20,379 bases of DNA from NCBI GenBank assembly GCA_934668285.1, contig CAKUNB010000015.1:1-20379 (forward strand), in the 5' to 3' direction. A program made the position numbers and the translations under genes. Positions 13,803 to 20,379 of this stretch are shown in pieces. This stretch comes from an uncultured Oscillospiraceae bacterium. Lineage in GTDB: Bacteria > Bacillota > Clostridia > Oscillospirales > Oscillospiraceae. The notes under the pieces were generated by a model. That model was not told the DNA's origin, ran no database searches, and saw nothing but the letters and a program-made list of their open reading frames with translations. The first letter of the stretch is position 1; each line of letters begins with the position of its first letter.

Positions 13803-14237
13803 ATGAATCCGAATCTGCCGACGGAAAAGCGGCGGTTCGCGGCGGCGTATCTCGACTGCTTTGACGCCGGACGGGCCGCTGCGGCGGTCGGGAGGGAGGA
13901 CGGAATCCGGCTGCTGGCGATGCCGGCGGTACAGCGGGAGCTTGCTCTGCAGCGCGGACAGTACGACATTTGCAGGAGGGATGTGCTGCGGCGGCTGGCG
14001 CAGCTGGCCTTCGGGCGGGCGAATGACTGCGTGAGGCTGGTGCTGGAGGATGCGCCGGAGGTGGAGACGCTGGAGCTGAGCCTGCTGGCGGAGGTCAAGC
14101 GCAACGAAAAGGGAACGGTGGAGGTCAAGCTGGTGGACAGGCTGCGGGCACTCGAACAGTTGCTTAACGCCGTTTCCGATGAGGGAGAGCTTGCTGACTC
14201 GTTTTTTGCGGCGGCGGAGGATGTGGAGACGGCTTGA
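13803..14237 (+). CDS. Phage terminase small subunit
   Basis: A 144-residue helical protein. The N-terminal part (TEKRRFAAAYLDCFDAGRAAAAVGR) reads like the DNA-binding helix-turn-helix of small terminases (KQxxFxxxYLxxxNAxxAAxxAGY pattern), followed by a segment with MPAVQREL and a C-terminal oligomerisation-like helix region. It would recognise phage DNA and hand it to the large subunit. Three ATG codons are near: 13794, 13797 and 13803. I chose 13803 because GAGGGG lies about nine bases upstream; 13797 is possible. Its stop overlaps the TTG start of the large subunit by four bases. Confidence 0.85.
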   Translation: MNPNLPTEKRRFAAAYLDCFDAGRAAAAVGREDGIRLLAMPAVQRELALQRGQYDICRRDVLRRLAQLAFGRANDCVRLVLEDAPEVETLELSLLAEVKRNEKGTVEVKLVDRLRALEQLLNAVSDEGELADSFFAAAEDVETA

Positions 14238-15511
14238 CGTTCTCAAAAAAACAGCGCGTCGTCTTGAACTGGTGGCGGCGCGGCAGTGCGCACTGCAAAA
14301 AGGAAGCGATCATCTGCGATGGCGCGGTGCGCTCGGGCAAGACGCTGTGCATGGGACTGAGCTTCTTCCTGTGGGCGTGCTCGAGCTTTCGCGGGGCGCG
14401 GTTCGGCATCTGCGGCAAGACGATTTCCTCGCTGCGGCGCAATGTGCTGGCGGAGCTGCTGCCGAAGCTGCGGGCCATCGGCTTTTCCGTTACCGAACGG
14501 CGGACGGACAACCTGGTGCAGGTGACCTTTCGGAGCAGGACGAACGAGTTTTATATCTTCGGCGGGCGGGACGAAAGCTCGGCATCGCTGATTCAGGGCA
14601 TTACCTTTGCCGGAATTCTGCTCGACGAGGTGGCGCTGATGCCGCGCTCGTTTGTGGAGCAGGCCTGCGCGCGCTGCTCGGTGACGGGCAGCAGGCTGTG
14701 GTTTAACTGCAACCCGGAGGGGCCGCATCACTGGTTTTATACCGAGTGGATTCAGCACGCGGAGGAACGGAATTGCCTGTATCTGCACTTTACGATGGAG
14801 GACAATCCGTCGCTTTCCGCCGCGATCCGGCGGCGGTATGAGCGGCTTTACAGCGGGGTGTTTTTCCGGCGGTTCGTGCTGGGGCAGTGGGTGGCCGCCG
14901 AGGGGCGGGTGTACGACTTCTTTGACGCTGCCGCCGCGCCTGCGCCGCCTGCGCCGCCGTTCCGGCAGTGGTATATTTCCTGCGACTACGGAACGGTGAA
15001 TCCTGCGTCCTTCGGGTTGTGGGGGGAGAAGGACGGAATCTGGTACCGCGTGCAGGAGTTCTACTTTGACTCACGGCGCGAGATGCGGCAGATGACGGAC
15101 GCGGAATACGCCGCGGCGCTGCGGCAGCTGGCAGGGGAACGGCCGATCACGGCGGTGATCGTCGACCCGTCGGCGGCGAGCTTTATTGAGCTGCTGCGGC
15201 GGGAGGGCTGGAATGTCAAACGCGCGGAAAACGACGTGCTCTCCGGCATTCGGCTTACGTCCGATCTGCTCAAGGCGGGCAGGCTTGTGATCTGCGACAC
15301 GTGCAGCGACTGCCTGCGGGAGATGGAGCAGTATGTGTGGGACCAGAAGGCCGGAAGGGATGCGGTCAGGAAGGAGCACGATCACGCAATGGACGATATG
15401 CGCTACTTTGTTTCCACCGCGCTGTGCAGAAGCTGCGCGCCGGTCGCCGCAAGAGCCGTGCGGCGCGGGCAGACGGCGGGCGCACAGGGCGCTTTGGATC
15501 AGTATTTTTGA
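14234..15511 (+). CDS. Phage terminase large subunit, PBSX type
   Basis: A 425-residue packaging motor. The ATPase domain has Walker A GAVRSGKT (30-37) and Walker B GILLDE (127-132), with the coupling segment WFNCNPEGPHHWFY (156-169). The nuclease domain has acidic residues D251 (CDYGTVNPASF), D311 (VDPSA) and D387/D388 (HAMDD). It cuts concatemeric phage DNA and drives it into the prohead using ATP. The start is TTG at 14234, overlapping the small subunit stop as TTGA, with GGAG five bases upstream. Length and the NPEGP-H-WFY stretch fit the PBSX family. An alanine/proline stretch (232-242) forms the linker between domains. Confidence 0.95.
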   Translation: MTFSKKQRVVLNWWRRGSAHCKKEAIICDGAVRSGKTLCMGLSFFLWACSSFRGARFGICGKTISSLRRNVLAELLPKLRAIGFSVTERRTDNLVQVTFRSRTNEFYIFGGRDESSASLIQGITFAGILLDEVALMPRSFVEQACARCSVTGSRLWFNCNPEGPHHWFYTEWIQHAEERNCLYLHFTMEDNPSLSAAIRRRYERLYSGVFFRRFVLGQWVAAEGRVYDFFDAAAAPAPPAPPFRQWYISCDYGTVNPASFGLWGEKDGIWYRVQEFYFDSRREMRQMTDAEYAAALRQLAGERPITAVIVDPSAASFIELLRREGWNVKRAENDVLSGIRLTSDLLKAGRLVICDTCSDCLREMEQYVWDQKAGRDAVRKEHDHAMDDMRYFVSTALCRSCAPVAARAVRRGQTAGAQGALDQYF

Positions 15512-15527
15512 GAGGAGGTAGTTTGAA

Positions 15528-16661
15528 ATGAAACGGAAAGAGAAAATACCGGCGGCCTCGGCGGCCACGCAGCTCAGAAGCTCACAGGCGGCGCCGTTTT
15601 CCGCGCTGGGAGGGCTGGTGCCGCTCGGCGGAAACGAGGCGCGGCTGTACGCGTCGCTGCGGCAGAGCCTGCCGATTATCGACGCAGCAATTACGAAGCT
15701 GGTGCGGCTGGTGGGCGGCTTTACCGTCGAAAGCCCGCAGGGAGAGGCGGCGCTGCGGGAGTTTCTGCGCACGGTGCCCTGCGGGTACGGACAGCGCGGC
15801 GTTGACAGCTTTCTGGCGGCGTATCTTGACAGCCTGCTGACCTATGGGCGGGCCGTCGGCGAAATGGTCGTGCAGGGGCGGCAGCTGGCGGCGGTCTGCT
15901 GGGGCGATGTGACGGCGGTGCAGATTCACGAGGGCGAATCGCCGCTTAACGTGACGATCTGCGCACCGGACGCGAGCGGACAGCTGCGGGCGCTGCCGTA
16001 TCAGCATTTGCTGCTGCTGACGACGCTCAATCCCGAGGTGGGGCAACCCTACGGCGTGTCGCTGCTGCGCAGTATGCCGTTTCTGGCTGACATTTTGCTG
16101 AAAATCTATCGGACGATCGGCGTGAACTGGGAACGCGCGGGGAACGTGCGCTACGCGGTGGTCTGCAAGCCGTCCGGCGACAGTCTGGAACGCGCTGCGG
16201 CGGGCGAGCACGCTGAGACGATTGCGCGGGAATGGGCCGAGGCCATGCAGGACAGCAAGAGCGGCGCGGTGCGCGACTTTGTCGCCATCGGCGACGTGTC
16301 GGTCAAGGTGATCGGCGCGGATGGGCAGATCCTTGACTCGGAGATTCCCGTGCGGCAGCTGCTGGAGCAGCTTGTGGCGAGAACTGGTCTGCCGCCGTTC
16401 ATGCTCGGCCTGAGCTGGGCCAGCACGGAGCGCATGAGCCAGCAGCAGGCGGATTTGCTGACCAGCGAGCTTTGGGCAATCCGCAGGACGGTGGAGCCGG
16501 CGCTGGAGCGCATCTGCGAGCTTTGGCTCCGGCTGAACGGATACAGCTGCACGGCGCGCATCTGCTGGGACGATATCTGTCTGCAGGACCTTGTGGAGGA
16601 GGCGCAGGCGGCGCTCTACCGCGCACAGGCACGGAAGCTGGAGGAAAACCATACGAACTGA
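15528..16661 (+). CDS. Phage portal protein
   Basis: A 377-residue protein expected to form the dodecameric ring through which DNA enters and leaves the head. Portal features seen are the N-terminal segment RQSLPIIDAAITKLVRLVGGF, the LTYGRAVGEMV region, and the late helical part with SWASTERMSQQQADLLTSELW followed by RRTVEPALERI, which matches the stem/wing region of many Siphovirus portals. It is shorter than typical PBSX XkdE-type portals. AGGAGG precedes the ATG at good spacing. It lies 16 bases after the terminase stop. Assignment rests on these patterns plus its position between terminase and protease. Confidence 0.85.
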   Translation: MKRKEKIPAASAATQLRSSQAAPFSALGGLVPLGGNEARLYASLRQSLPIIDAAITKLVRLVGGFTVESPQGEAALREFLRTVPCGYGQRGVDSFLAAYLDSLLTYGRAVGEMVVQGRQLAAVCWGDVTAVQIHEGESPLNVTICAPDASGQLRALPYQHLLLLTTLNPEVGQPYGVSLLRSMPFLADILLKIYRTIGVNWERAGNVRYAVVCKPSGDSLERAAAGEHAETIAREWAEAMQDSKSGAVRDFVAIGDVSVKVIGADGQILDSEIPVRQLLEQLVARTGLPPFMLGLSWASTERMSQQQADLLTSELWAIRRTVEPALERICELWLRLNGYSCTARICWDDICLQDLVEEAQAALYRAQARKLEENHTN

Positions 16662-16679
16662 AAGGGAGGAGTTTTTGCG

Positions 16680-17588
16680 ATGAACATTCGCAAGGAGGCT
16701 GCCGTCGTCGGCTCCGGTACGCCCGACGAGGAGCAGCTGAGGAGAATTAACGCGCTGGCAAAGCGGCCGCTGCGTGCCGAGGAGGTCTATTCCTTCCGCG
16801 TACGGCTGTGCGACGATCAGCCAGATCGGGACAACGAGCGGTTTGACACCGCGGCACTGCCGGTGCTGGCGGAGCTTTTCTATGGGAAAACGGGAATCCT
16901 TGACCACAATTGGTCGACCGAGGGGCAGGTCGCGCGGATTTACCGGACGGAGGTTTGCAGCAAGGGCAAGGTGCACTACATCAGCGCCGACTGCTACATG
17001 CTCCGCACGGAGAAAAACGCCGCGCTGATTGCAGACATCGAGGGCGGAATCAAAAAGGAGGTTTCCGTCGGGTGCGCGATGGCAGAGACGAAATGCAGCA
17101 TCTGCGGCGCGCACTACGGCAGCTGCGAGCACCGAAAGGGCATCACCTATGGCAAGGGGCTTTGCTGTGCGGTGCTCTGCTCGCCGACCGATGCCTATGA
17201 ATTTTCCTTCGTCGCCGTCCCCGCGCAGCGGGAGGCGGGCGTGATGAAGGCGGCGGAAGGGGGTGGAGAGATGTCTCTTGACGAGCTTGTACAGAAGGCC
17301 GGTACACCGGTGCTGGCGGATCGGCTGCGCTGTCTGGAGGAGGAAGCGGCCTTTGGACGGCAGTGCCGCGAGGGGCTGCTGGAGCAGGTCGTTACGGCGG
17401 GTGTGACGCTGGACTTCGGCGCGGACGCCGCGACGTTGCGAAAATCCTTCGGGGCGCTGAGCTTTGATGAGCTGACGGCGCTGAAAACGGCAATGGACAA
17501 GCGTCTGGCTGCGCTGTTCCCCGGGGAACTGCAGCTTCCCGGCGGAGCTGCGGTTTCCGCTGTACTGGATGCGGACTACATGATTTAA
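16680..17588 (+). CDS. Prohead protease-like protein with Cys/His cluster and scaffold-like tail
   Basis: A 302-residue protein in the usual place of the maturation protease. Residues about 35-190 resemble the HK97-type serine protease fold: H76 in GILDHNWSTEGQVARI and S129 in KKEVSVGC are in the positions of the catalytic pair. Directly after S129 comes a CSICGAHYGSCEH cluster (C139, C142, C149, H151), which could bind zinc. DAYEFSFVAVPAQREAG (171-187) is a strong family-like strand. Residues from about 198 are helical and charged, as in a scaffolding or delta domain cleaved during capsid assembly. Methionine 198 is preceded by a purine-rich GGGGGTGGAGAG stretch and might be an internal start. 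GGGAGGA precedes the first ATG. Confidence 0.75.
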   Translation: MNIRKEAAVVGSGTPDEEQLRRINALAKRPLRAEEVYSFRVRLCDDQPDRDNERFDTAALPVLAELFYGKTGILDHNWSTEGQVARIYRTEVCSKGKVHYISADCYMLRTEKNAALIADIEGGIKKEVSVGCAMAETKCSICGAHYGSCEHRKGITYGKGLCCAVLCSPTDAYEFSFVAVPAQREAGVMKAAEGGGEMSLDELVQKAGTPVLADRLRCLEEEAAFGRQCREGLLEQVVTAGVTLDFGADAATLRKSFGALSFDELTALKTAMDKRLAALFPGELQLPGGAAVSAVLDADYMI

Positions 17589-17759
17589 TACTGATTCTTG
17601 ATTAAAAATTTAATCAAGAATCCCGTGTGCTGCGCACACGCGCATCGTGCGAACGCACGATGCGCCGTCTCATGCAGAATCTGACGCGCCTTTGGCGCTA
17701 TAAAAGCTTTTCAAGCTTTTTAACAGATTCTAGTATAATATTTTAATGGAGGTATTACA
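17589..17759 (+). other. Dense inverted-repeat region, candidate structured RNA or small insert
   Basis: Within 139 bases there are: a 14-bp perfect stem with AA loop (17593-17606 with 17609-17622), a 7-bp stem (17624-17630 with 17634-17640), a 12-bp perfect stem with AA loop (17640-17651 with 17654-17665), and an 8-bp outer stem (17676-17683 with 17724-17731). The outer stem encloses two further hairpins (17686-17690 with 17694-17698; 17702-17709 with 17713-17720) in a three-way-junction layout. A TATAAT at 17734-17739 and a good ribosome binding site for the next gene follow. It is AT-rich compared with its surroundings. Confidence 0.6.
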
Positions 17760-18098
17760 ATGATTTCTTATCAGTCGATTGCGCAGGAATGCGCCAGCTT
17801 TTATGCAGATGTTCCCATTGCGGCCGGTGTGCCGTGCAAGATGAGCCAGAACGACAGCATCGTGAAGGCGGTAAAAAACGACGCCTTTATCGGCGTTACG
17901 GTTGGTCAGCGCGATAATATGGTCACGGTGGCCGTGCGCGGCTTTGTGACCGTGCGCTATTCCGGCGATGCGCCCGCCGTCGGCAGAACCGGCCTGTGCA
18001 CCGGCGACAACGGCACCGTTACCGCCAGCACGAGCGGGCAGGTCTACCTTGTCGTCAACGCCGATACGGTGAAGAAGACGGTCACATTCCTGCTGTAA
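17760..18098 (+). CDS. Probable capsid cement/head decoration protein (DUF2190-like)
   Basis: A 112-residue beta-rich protein. It has short hydrophobic strands, GVPCKMSQNDSIV, FIGVTVGQRDN, a VRGFVTVRYSGDAPAVG segment and a repeated glycine-turn pattern, resembling small capsid cement proteins of the DUF2190 kind that decorate and stabilise the head. Its place just before the major capsid gene supports this. A GGAGG site lies before the ATG at 17760. A precise family is not confirmed. Confidence 0.6.
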   Translation: MISYQSIAQECASFYADVPIAAGVPCKMSQNDSIVKAVKNDAFIGVTVGQRDNMVTVAVRGFVTVRYSGDAPAVGRTGLCTGDNGTVTASTSGQVYLVVNADTVKKTVTFLL

Positions 18099-18120
18099 TT
18101 TTTGAAGGAGGTTTTATAAA

Positions 18121-19134
18121 ATGGCATTTGACAACATCAAGCTCGAAAAGGGCATGTATCACGAGGGCAGCAAGCCCTTTACTCAGGTTCTGGAGGAGCA
18201 GGATCCTTCGGAAAGCTACAAGGGCACGGCGCTGGAGGGCACCGACGCATTCCAGCGGCAGCTCAAGCGCTTCGGCATCCGCGTGAAGGGACCGGCGTCC
18301 GATCCGGTGGAGAAGTTTTTTGCGACCTTTGAGTCCTCGGTGCTGTTTCCGGAGTTCATTTCCCGCATCGTCCGCCAGGGCGCGGAGGAGGGAAATCTCC
18401 TGCCGTCCATCGTTGCGACTGTGACGAAGATCGACGGCATGGATTACCGCAGCATCTTCTCGGCCTCGAGCGGCGACGACAAGCGTCTGGCAGAGGTGGC
18501 CGAGGGTGCGTCGATTCCGGCAACAACCATCCGTACGCGCGACAATGTGGTCAAGCTGCACAAGCGCGGCAGAATGCTCGTCGCGTCCTATGAGGCGCTG
18601 CGCTTCCAGAAGCTCGACCTGTTCTCCGTGATGCTGCGCCAGATCGGCGCGTACATCCATCAGGCGCAGCTGGCCGACGCCGTTGCCGTTCTGACCGAGG
18701 ACTGCGATGCGCTGCAGGTTGGCTCTGCACCGATTACCGACGGAACGACGGCCTTCTCCTATGCGGCCCTGATCGATTTCTGGGCGCAGTTCCATCCGTA
18801 TGAGATGAGCACGATGCTCGTCGGCGGCGACGCAATGGCGGCGCTGCTGAAGCTCGACGAGTTTCAGAATCCCGCGACCGGCCTGAACTTCCAGGCGACT
18901 GGCAAGCTGACGACCCCCATCGGCGCGGAGCTGCTGCGTACCGATGCGGTGGGCGCAAACAAGATTCTGGCGCTCGACCGCCGCTATGCGCTGGAAATGG
19001 TGCAGGCGGGCGATATCGCCGTGGAATATGACAAGCTGATCGACCGCCAGCTGGAGCGCGCGGCGATTACCTCAATCTGCGGCTTTACGACCCTGTTTGA
19101 CGAGGCGGCCAAGCAGCTGGAGCTGAACGCATGA
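18121..19134 (+). CDS. Phage major capsid protein (HK97-fold)
   Basis: A 337-residue protein expected to build the icosahedral head. The N-terminal 70 residues are charged and extended, as in the N-arm. A strongly patterned core follows (LLPSIVATVTKIDGMDYRSIF, EVAEGASIPATTIRTRDNVVKLHKRGRMLVASYEALR), including the typical E-loop-like and spine-helix segment (LDLFSVMLRQIGAYIHQAQLADAVAVL). The C-terminal half carries P-domain-like strands (TPIGAELLRTDAVGANKILALDRRYALEMV, AVEYDKLIDRQLERAAIT). GGAGG precedes the ATG. It overlaps the next gene by four bases (ATGA). The fold assignment is inferred from pattern and position. Confidence 0.88.
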   Translation: MAFDNIKLEKGMYHEGSKPFTQVLEEQDPSESYKGTALEGTDAFQRQLKRFGIRVKGPASDPVEKFFATFESSVLFPEFISRIVRQGAEEGNLLPSIVATVTKIDGMDYRSIFSASSGDDKRLAEVAEGASIPATTIRTRDNVVKLHKRGRMLVASYEALRFQKLDLFSVMLRQIGAYIHQAQLADAVAVLTEDCDALQVGSAPITDGTTAFSYAALIDFWAQFHPYEMSTMLVGGDAMAALLKLDEFQNPATGLNFQATGKLTTPIGAELLRTDAVGANKILALDRRYALEMVQAGDIAVEYDKLIDRQLERAAITSICGFTTLFDEAAKQLELNA

Positions 19135-19466
19135 GCGTCTACGACGACGCGCGGCAGACGGCGGAGGCGCTCTACGGCGAGGCGGACGAGAATCTGACGG
19201 CGCTGTGTCAGGCGGCGGCGGACGCGTATATCGCGCGGCTGCGCAGGGACGTGACGGCGGAGGACTGCGGGCAGACGCTCGCAGTCGCCGCCGCACTGAC
19301 GGCCGTGGCGATCCTGCGGCGGGGCAATGCCGTCTCGGACTTCTCGCTGGCGGCGGTTTCCGTACATTTTGCCGACGGCGGAGACGGCTTTCCGGAGGCG
19401 GCGGAGCGGCTGATGGCGCCGTATGTGGAGCCGTCGGGCTTTGCCTTTCGGAGTGTGGCGGTATGA
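19131..19466 (+). CDS. Probable head-tail adaptor protein
   Basis: A 111-residue, mainly helical protein (YDDARQTAEALYGEADENLTALCQAAADAYIARL) directly after the capsid gene, overlapping it by ATGA. In tailed phages this slot is held by the helical head-completion adaptor (SPP1 gp15 / YqbG-like). The helical content and size agree, but I see no decisive motif. It overlaps the following gene by ATGA. Confidence 0.6.
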   Translation: MSVYDDARQTAEALYGEADENLTALCQAAADAYIARLRRDVTAEDCGQTLAVAAALTAVAILRRGNAVSDFSLAAVSVHFADGGDGFPEAAERLMAPYVEPSGFAFRSVAV

Positions 19467-19798
19467 ATCAGAGGCTCATGACACGGCTGATCCGCCGCTA
19501 CGGCACGCCGATCCAGCACTACTCCGGCACGCAGGTAACGGCCTATTTCGCGATTTTTCAGCCCGTTACCTCGCGGAGCTGGCAGAATATGGAGCGAATG
19601 ATCCCGACTGCCGGTGAGATTCCGCGCGGGCAGTATCTGTACATCGGGCCGGTGTCGGAGGAGCTGAAAAACGGCGACAGGCTGTGCATGGACAACCGCA
19701 ATTATATTGTGCGGCGGGCCGACCGGCTGCATTTTAAGGAGGAGGCGCTGTTCGTCTGGGGACTGTGCGTGGAGGGAGGCATCGACGACGATGAATGA
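19463..19798 (+). CDS. Probable head-closure (stopper) protein
   Basis: A 111-residue protein rich in beta strands and turns (GTQVTAYFAIFQPVTSRSW, GEIPRGQYLYIGPVSEEL, NGDRLCMDNRNYIVRRADRLHF, ALFVWGLCVEGG). This beta-barrel-like composition, directly after the helical adaptor, fits the gp16/YqbH head-closure protein slot. ATG at 19463 overlaps the previous stop. Its end overlaps the next start by eight bases. The assignment is by position and composition. Confidence 0.6.
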   Translation: MNQRLMTRLIRRYGTPIQHYSGTQVTAYFAIFQPVTSRSWQNMERMIPTAGEIPRGQYLYIGPVSEELKNGDRLCMDNRNYIVRRADRLHFKEEALFVWGLCVEGGIDDDE

Positions 19799-20228
19799 CC
19801 TGATGACCAAGCTGGTCACGATCCTGACCATGGCGCAGATTCGCGCGCAGGGCGCGTTCCTGCGGACGAAAATCCCACAGCTCACCACGCCGCTGACGGT
19901 GGTCGACTGCGCGATCACCCTAGAACCGGTGGCCATCGGGAATCTGTTCGGGCGCGACAGCGCGGACGGCTATTACCGCTGCCAGCGGGCGGAATATACG
20001 GCGCTGCTGGACACCTACGCGCCGTATAACGGCAACGGCGCGCTGATGATCCGGCCGATCATACGGAAGCTGGTGTGCGCACTCGACACGGTTCCGGCGG
20101 GCTACCGGCTACTGGATATTCAGGTCGGGCAGACGCATTACGACGCGGACAGCGACTGCTATATCAACACCATCAAGGTGCGGTACGAGACGTTCCCAAT
20201 CCTGAAAACGATAGGAGGCACGGTATGA
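19791..20228 (+). CDS. Probable tail-completion or minor head-tail protein
   Basis: A 145-residue alpha/beta protein starting MNDLMTKLVTILT. It occupies the slot after adaptor and stopper, where tail-to-head joining or tail-terminator proteins usually lie (XkdJ/YqbJ-type). It contains a helix, then strands (LTVVDCAITLEPV, GALMIRPIIRKLVCAL, RLLDIQVGQTHYDADSDCYINTIKVRYETF). The longer upstream open frame has no ribosome binding site; ATG 19791 has a purine-rich GGAGGGAGG slightly far upstream. No motif confirms function. Confidence 0.55.
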   Translation: MNDLMTKLVTILTMAQIRAQGAFLRTKIPQLTTPLTVVDCAITLEPVAIGNLFGRDSADGYYRCQRAEYTALLDTYAPYNGNGALMIRPIIRKLVCALDTVPAGYRLLDIQVGQTHYDADSDCYINTIKVRYETFPILKTIGGTV

Positions 20229-20379
20229 GCCAGACGATTTGCTTTCGCGCGCCGGAGGTCAGCGTGGCGGTCAACGGGCAGGTGCTCGGCATGGCGCAGA
20301 GCGTTGAGCTGCGGGTCAGCTCGGCGCCGGTTACGGTGCGCTCGTTCGGCATGCGCGACCCGATCGCGGTGCTGAAGGG
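20225..20379 (+). CDS. Phage structural protein, probably tail tube, 3' end outside window
   Basis: Starts at ATG 20225 (ATGA overlap with the previous stop, AGGAGG upstream) and runs off the window after 51 codons. The visible beta-rich segment (VSVAVNGQVLGMAQSVELRVS, then SFGMRDPIAVL) is reminiscent of the beginning of phage tail tube proteins, where an inner-ring domain begins with such strands. Placing it directly after the connectors, without a sheath gene, would argue for a non-contractile tail. This is inference. Confidence 0.55.
   Translation, partial: MSQTICFRAPEVSVAVNGQVLGMAQSVELRVSSAPVTVRSFGMRDPIAVLK

Larger units (their letters stand above)
13803..20379 (+). mobile_element. Prophage packaging, head and connector module (continues past window)
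   Basis: Ten consecutive co-oriented genes follow the classical late-gene order of tailed phages: small and large terminase, portal, protease, cement-like protein, capsid, connectors, tail. Gene ends overlap by 4 or 8 bases at several joints. The order and the terminase type resemble the PBSX/skin-element group. No integrase, repressor, lysis or attachment site was identified, so the left boundary is set by the first phage gene only; the true edge may be anywhere in 13292-13802. Confidence 0.88.

Overview
The window looks like chromosome from a GC-rich member of the Firmicutes, most plausibly a gut Clostridia of the Oscillospirales (Ruminococcaceae/Oscillospiraceae) type. This is inference: genes start with strong AGGAGG-type ribosome binding sites, promoters are clear TTGACA/TATAAT types inside otherwise GC-rich DNA, and CsoR, SecG, XRE-membrane regulators and a PBSX-like phage module are typical of that group. 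No rRNA or tRNA gene and no CRISPR array was seen.

Region 1 (1-3361): the 3' end of a DUF1893-type gene with a strong terminator, then a copper-resistance operon on the minus strand. It consists of csoR followed by copA, read from one consensus promoter whose 17-bp spacer carries a CsoR-type operator. The copA product has a CopZ-like chaperone domain fused to its C terminus, and that domain keeps its own Shine-Dalgarno sequence and ATG.

Region 2 (3378-6338): an HtrA-like membrane-anchored serine protease and an XRE regulator with four membrane helices, both on the minus strand. Divergent from these is a small PAP2-like membrane protein with degenerate catalytic residues.

Region 3 (6375-13291): housekeeping genes. 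gltX is translationally coupled to a chloramphenicol-acetyltransferase-like gene. Then come an unrecognised two-helix membrane protein, adenine deaminase (minus strand), a 410-nt intergenic region with candidate RNA structures, prfB without the programmed frameshift, and secG.

Region 4 (13292-13802): a gene-free, hairpin-rich segment bracketed by two near-identical terminators, followed by a tandem repeat and a third terminator.

Region 5 (13803-20379, running off the window): the packaging, head and connector module of a tailed prophage. It contains terminase small and large subunits, portal, a prohead protease/scaffold-like protein, a capsid cement-like protein, major capsid protein, three head-tail connector or tail-completion candidates, and the start of a probable tail protein. 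Many of the genes overlap as ATGA or TTGA, as expected of one late operon. No integrase, lysis or lysogeny gene lies in the window. The 171-nt gap between the protease and cement-like genes is packed with perfect inverted repeats and is the most unusual non-coding structure here.
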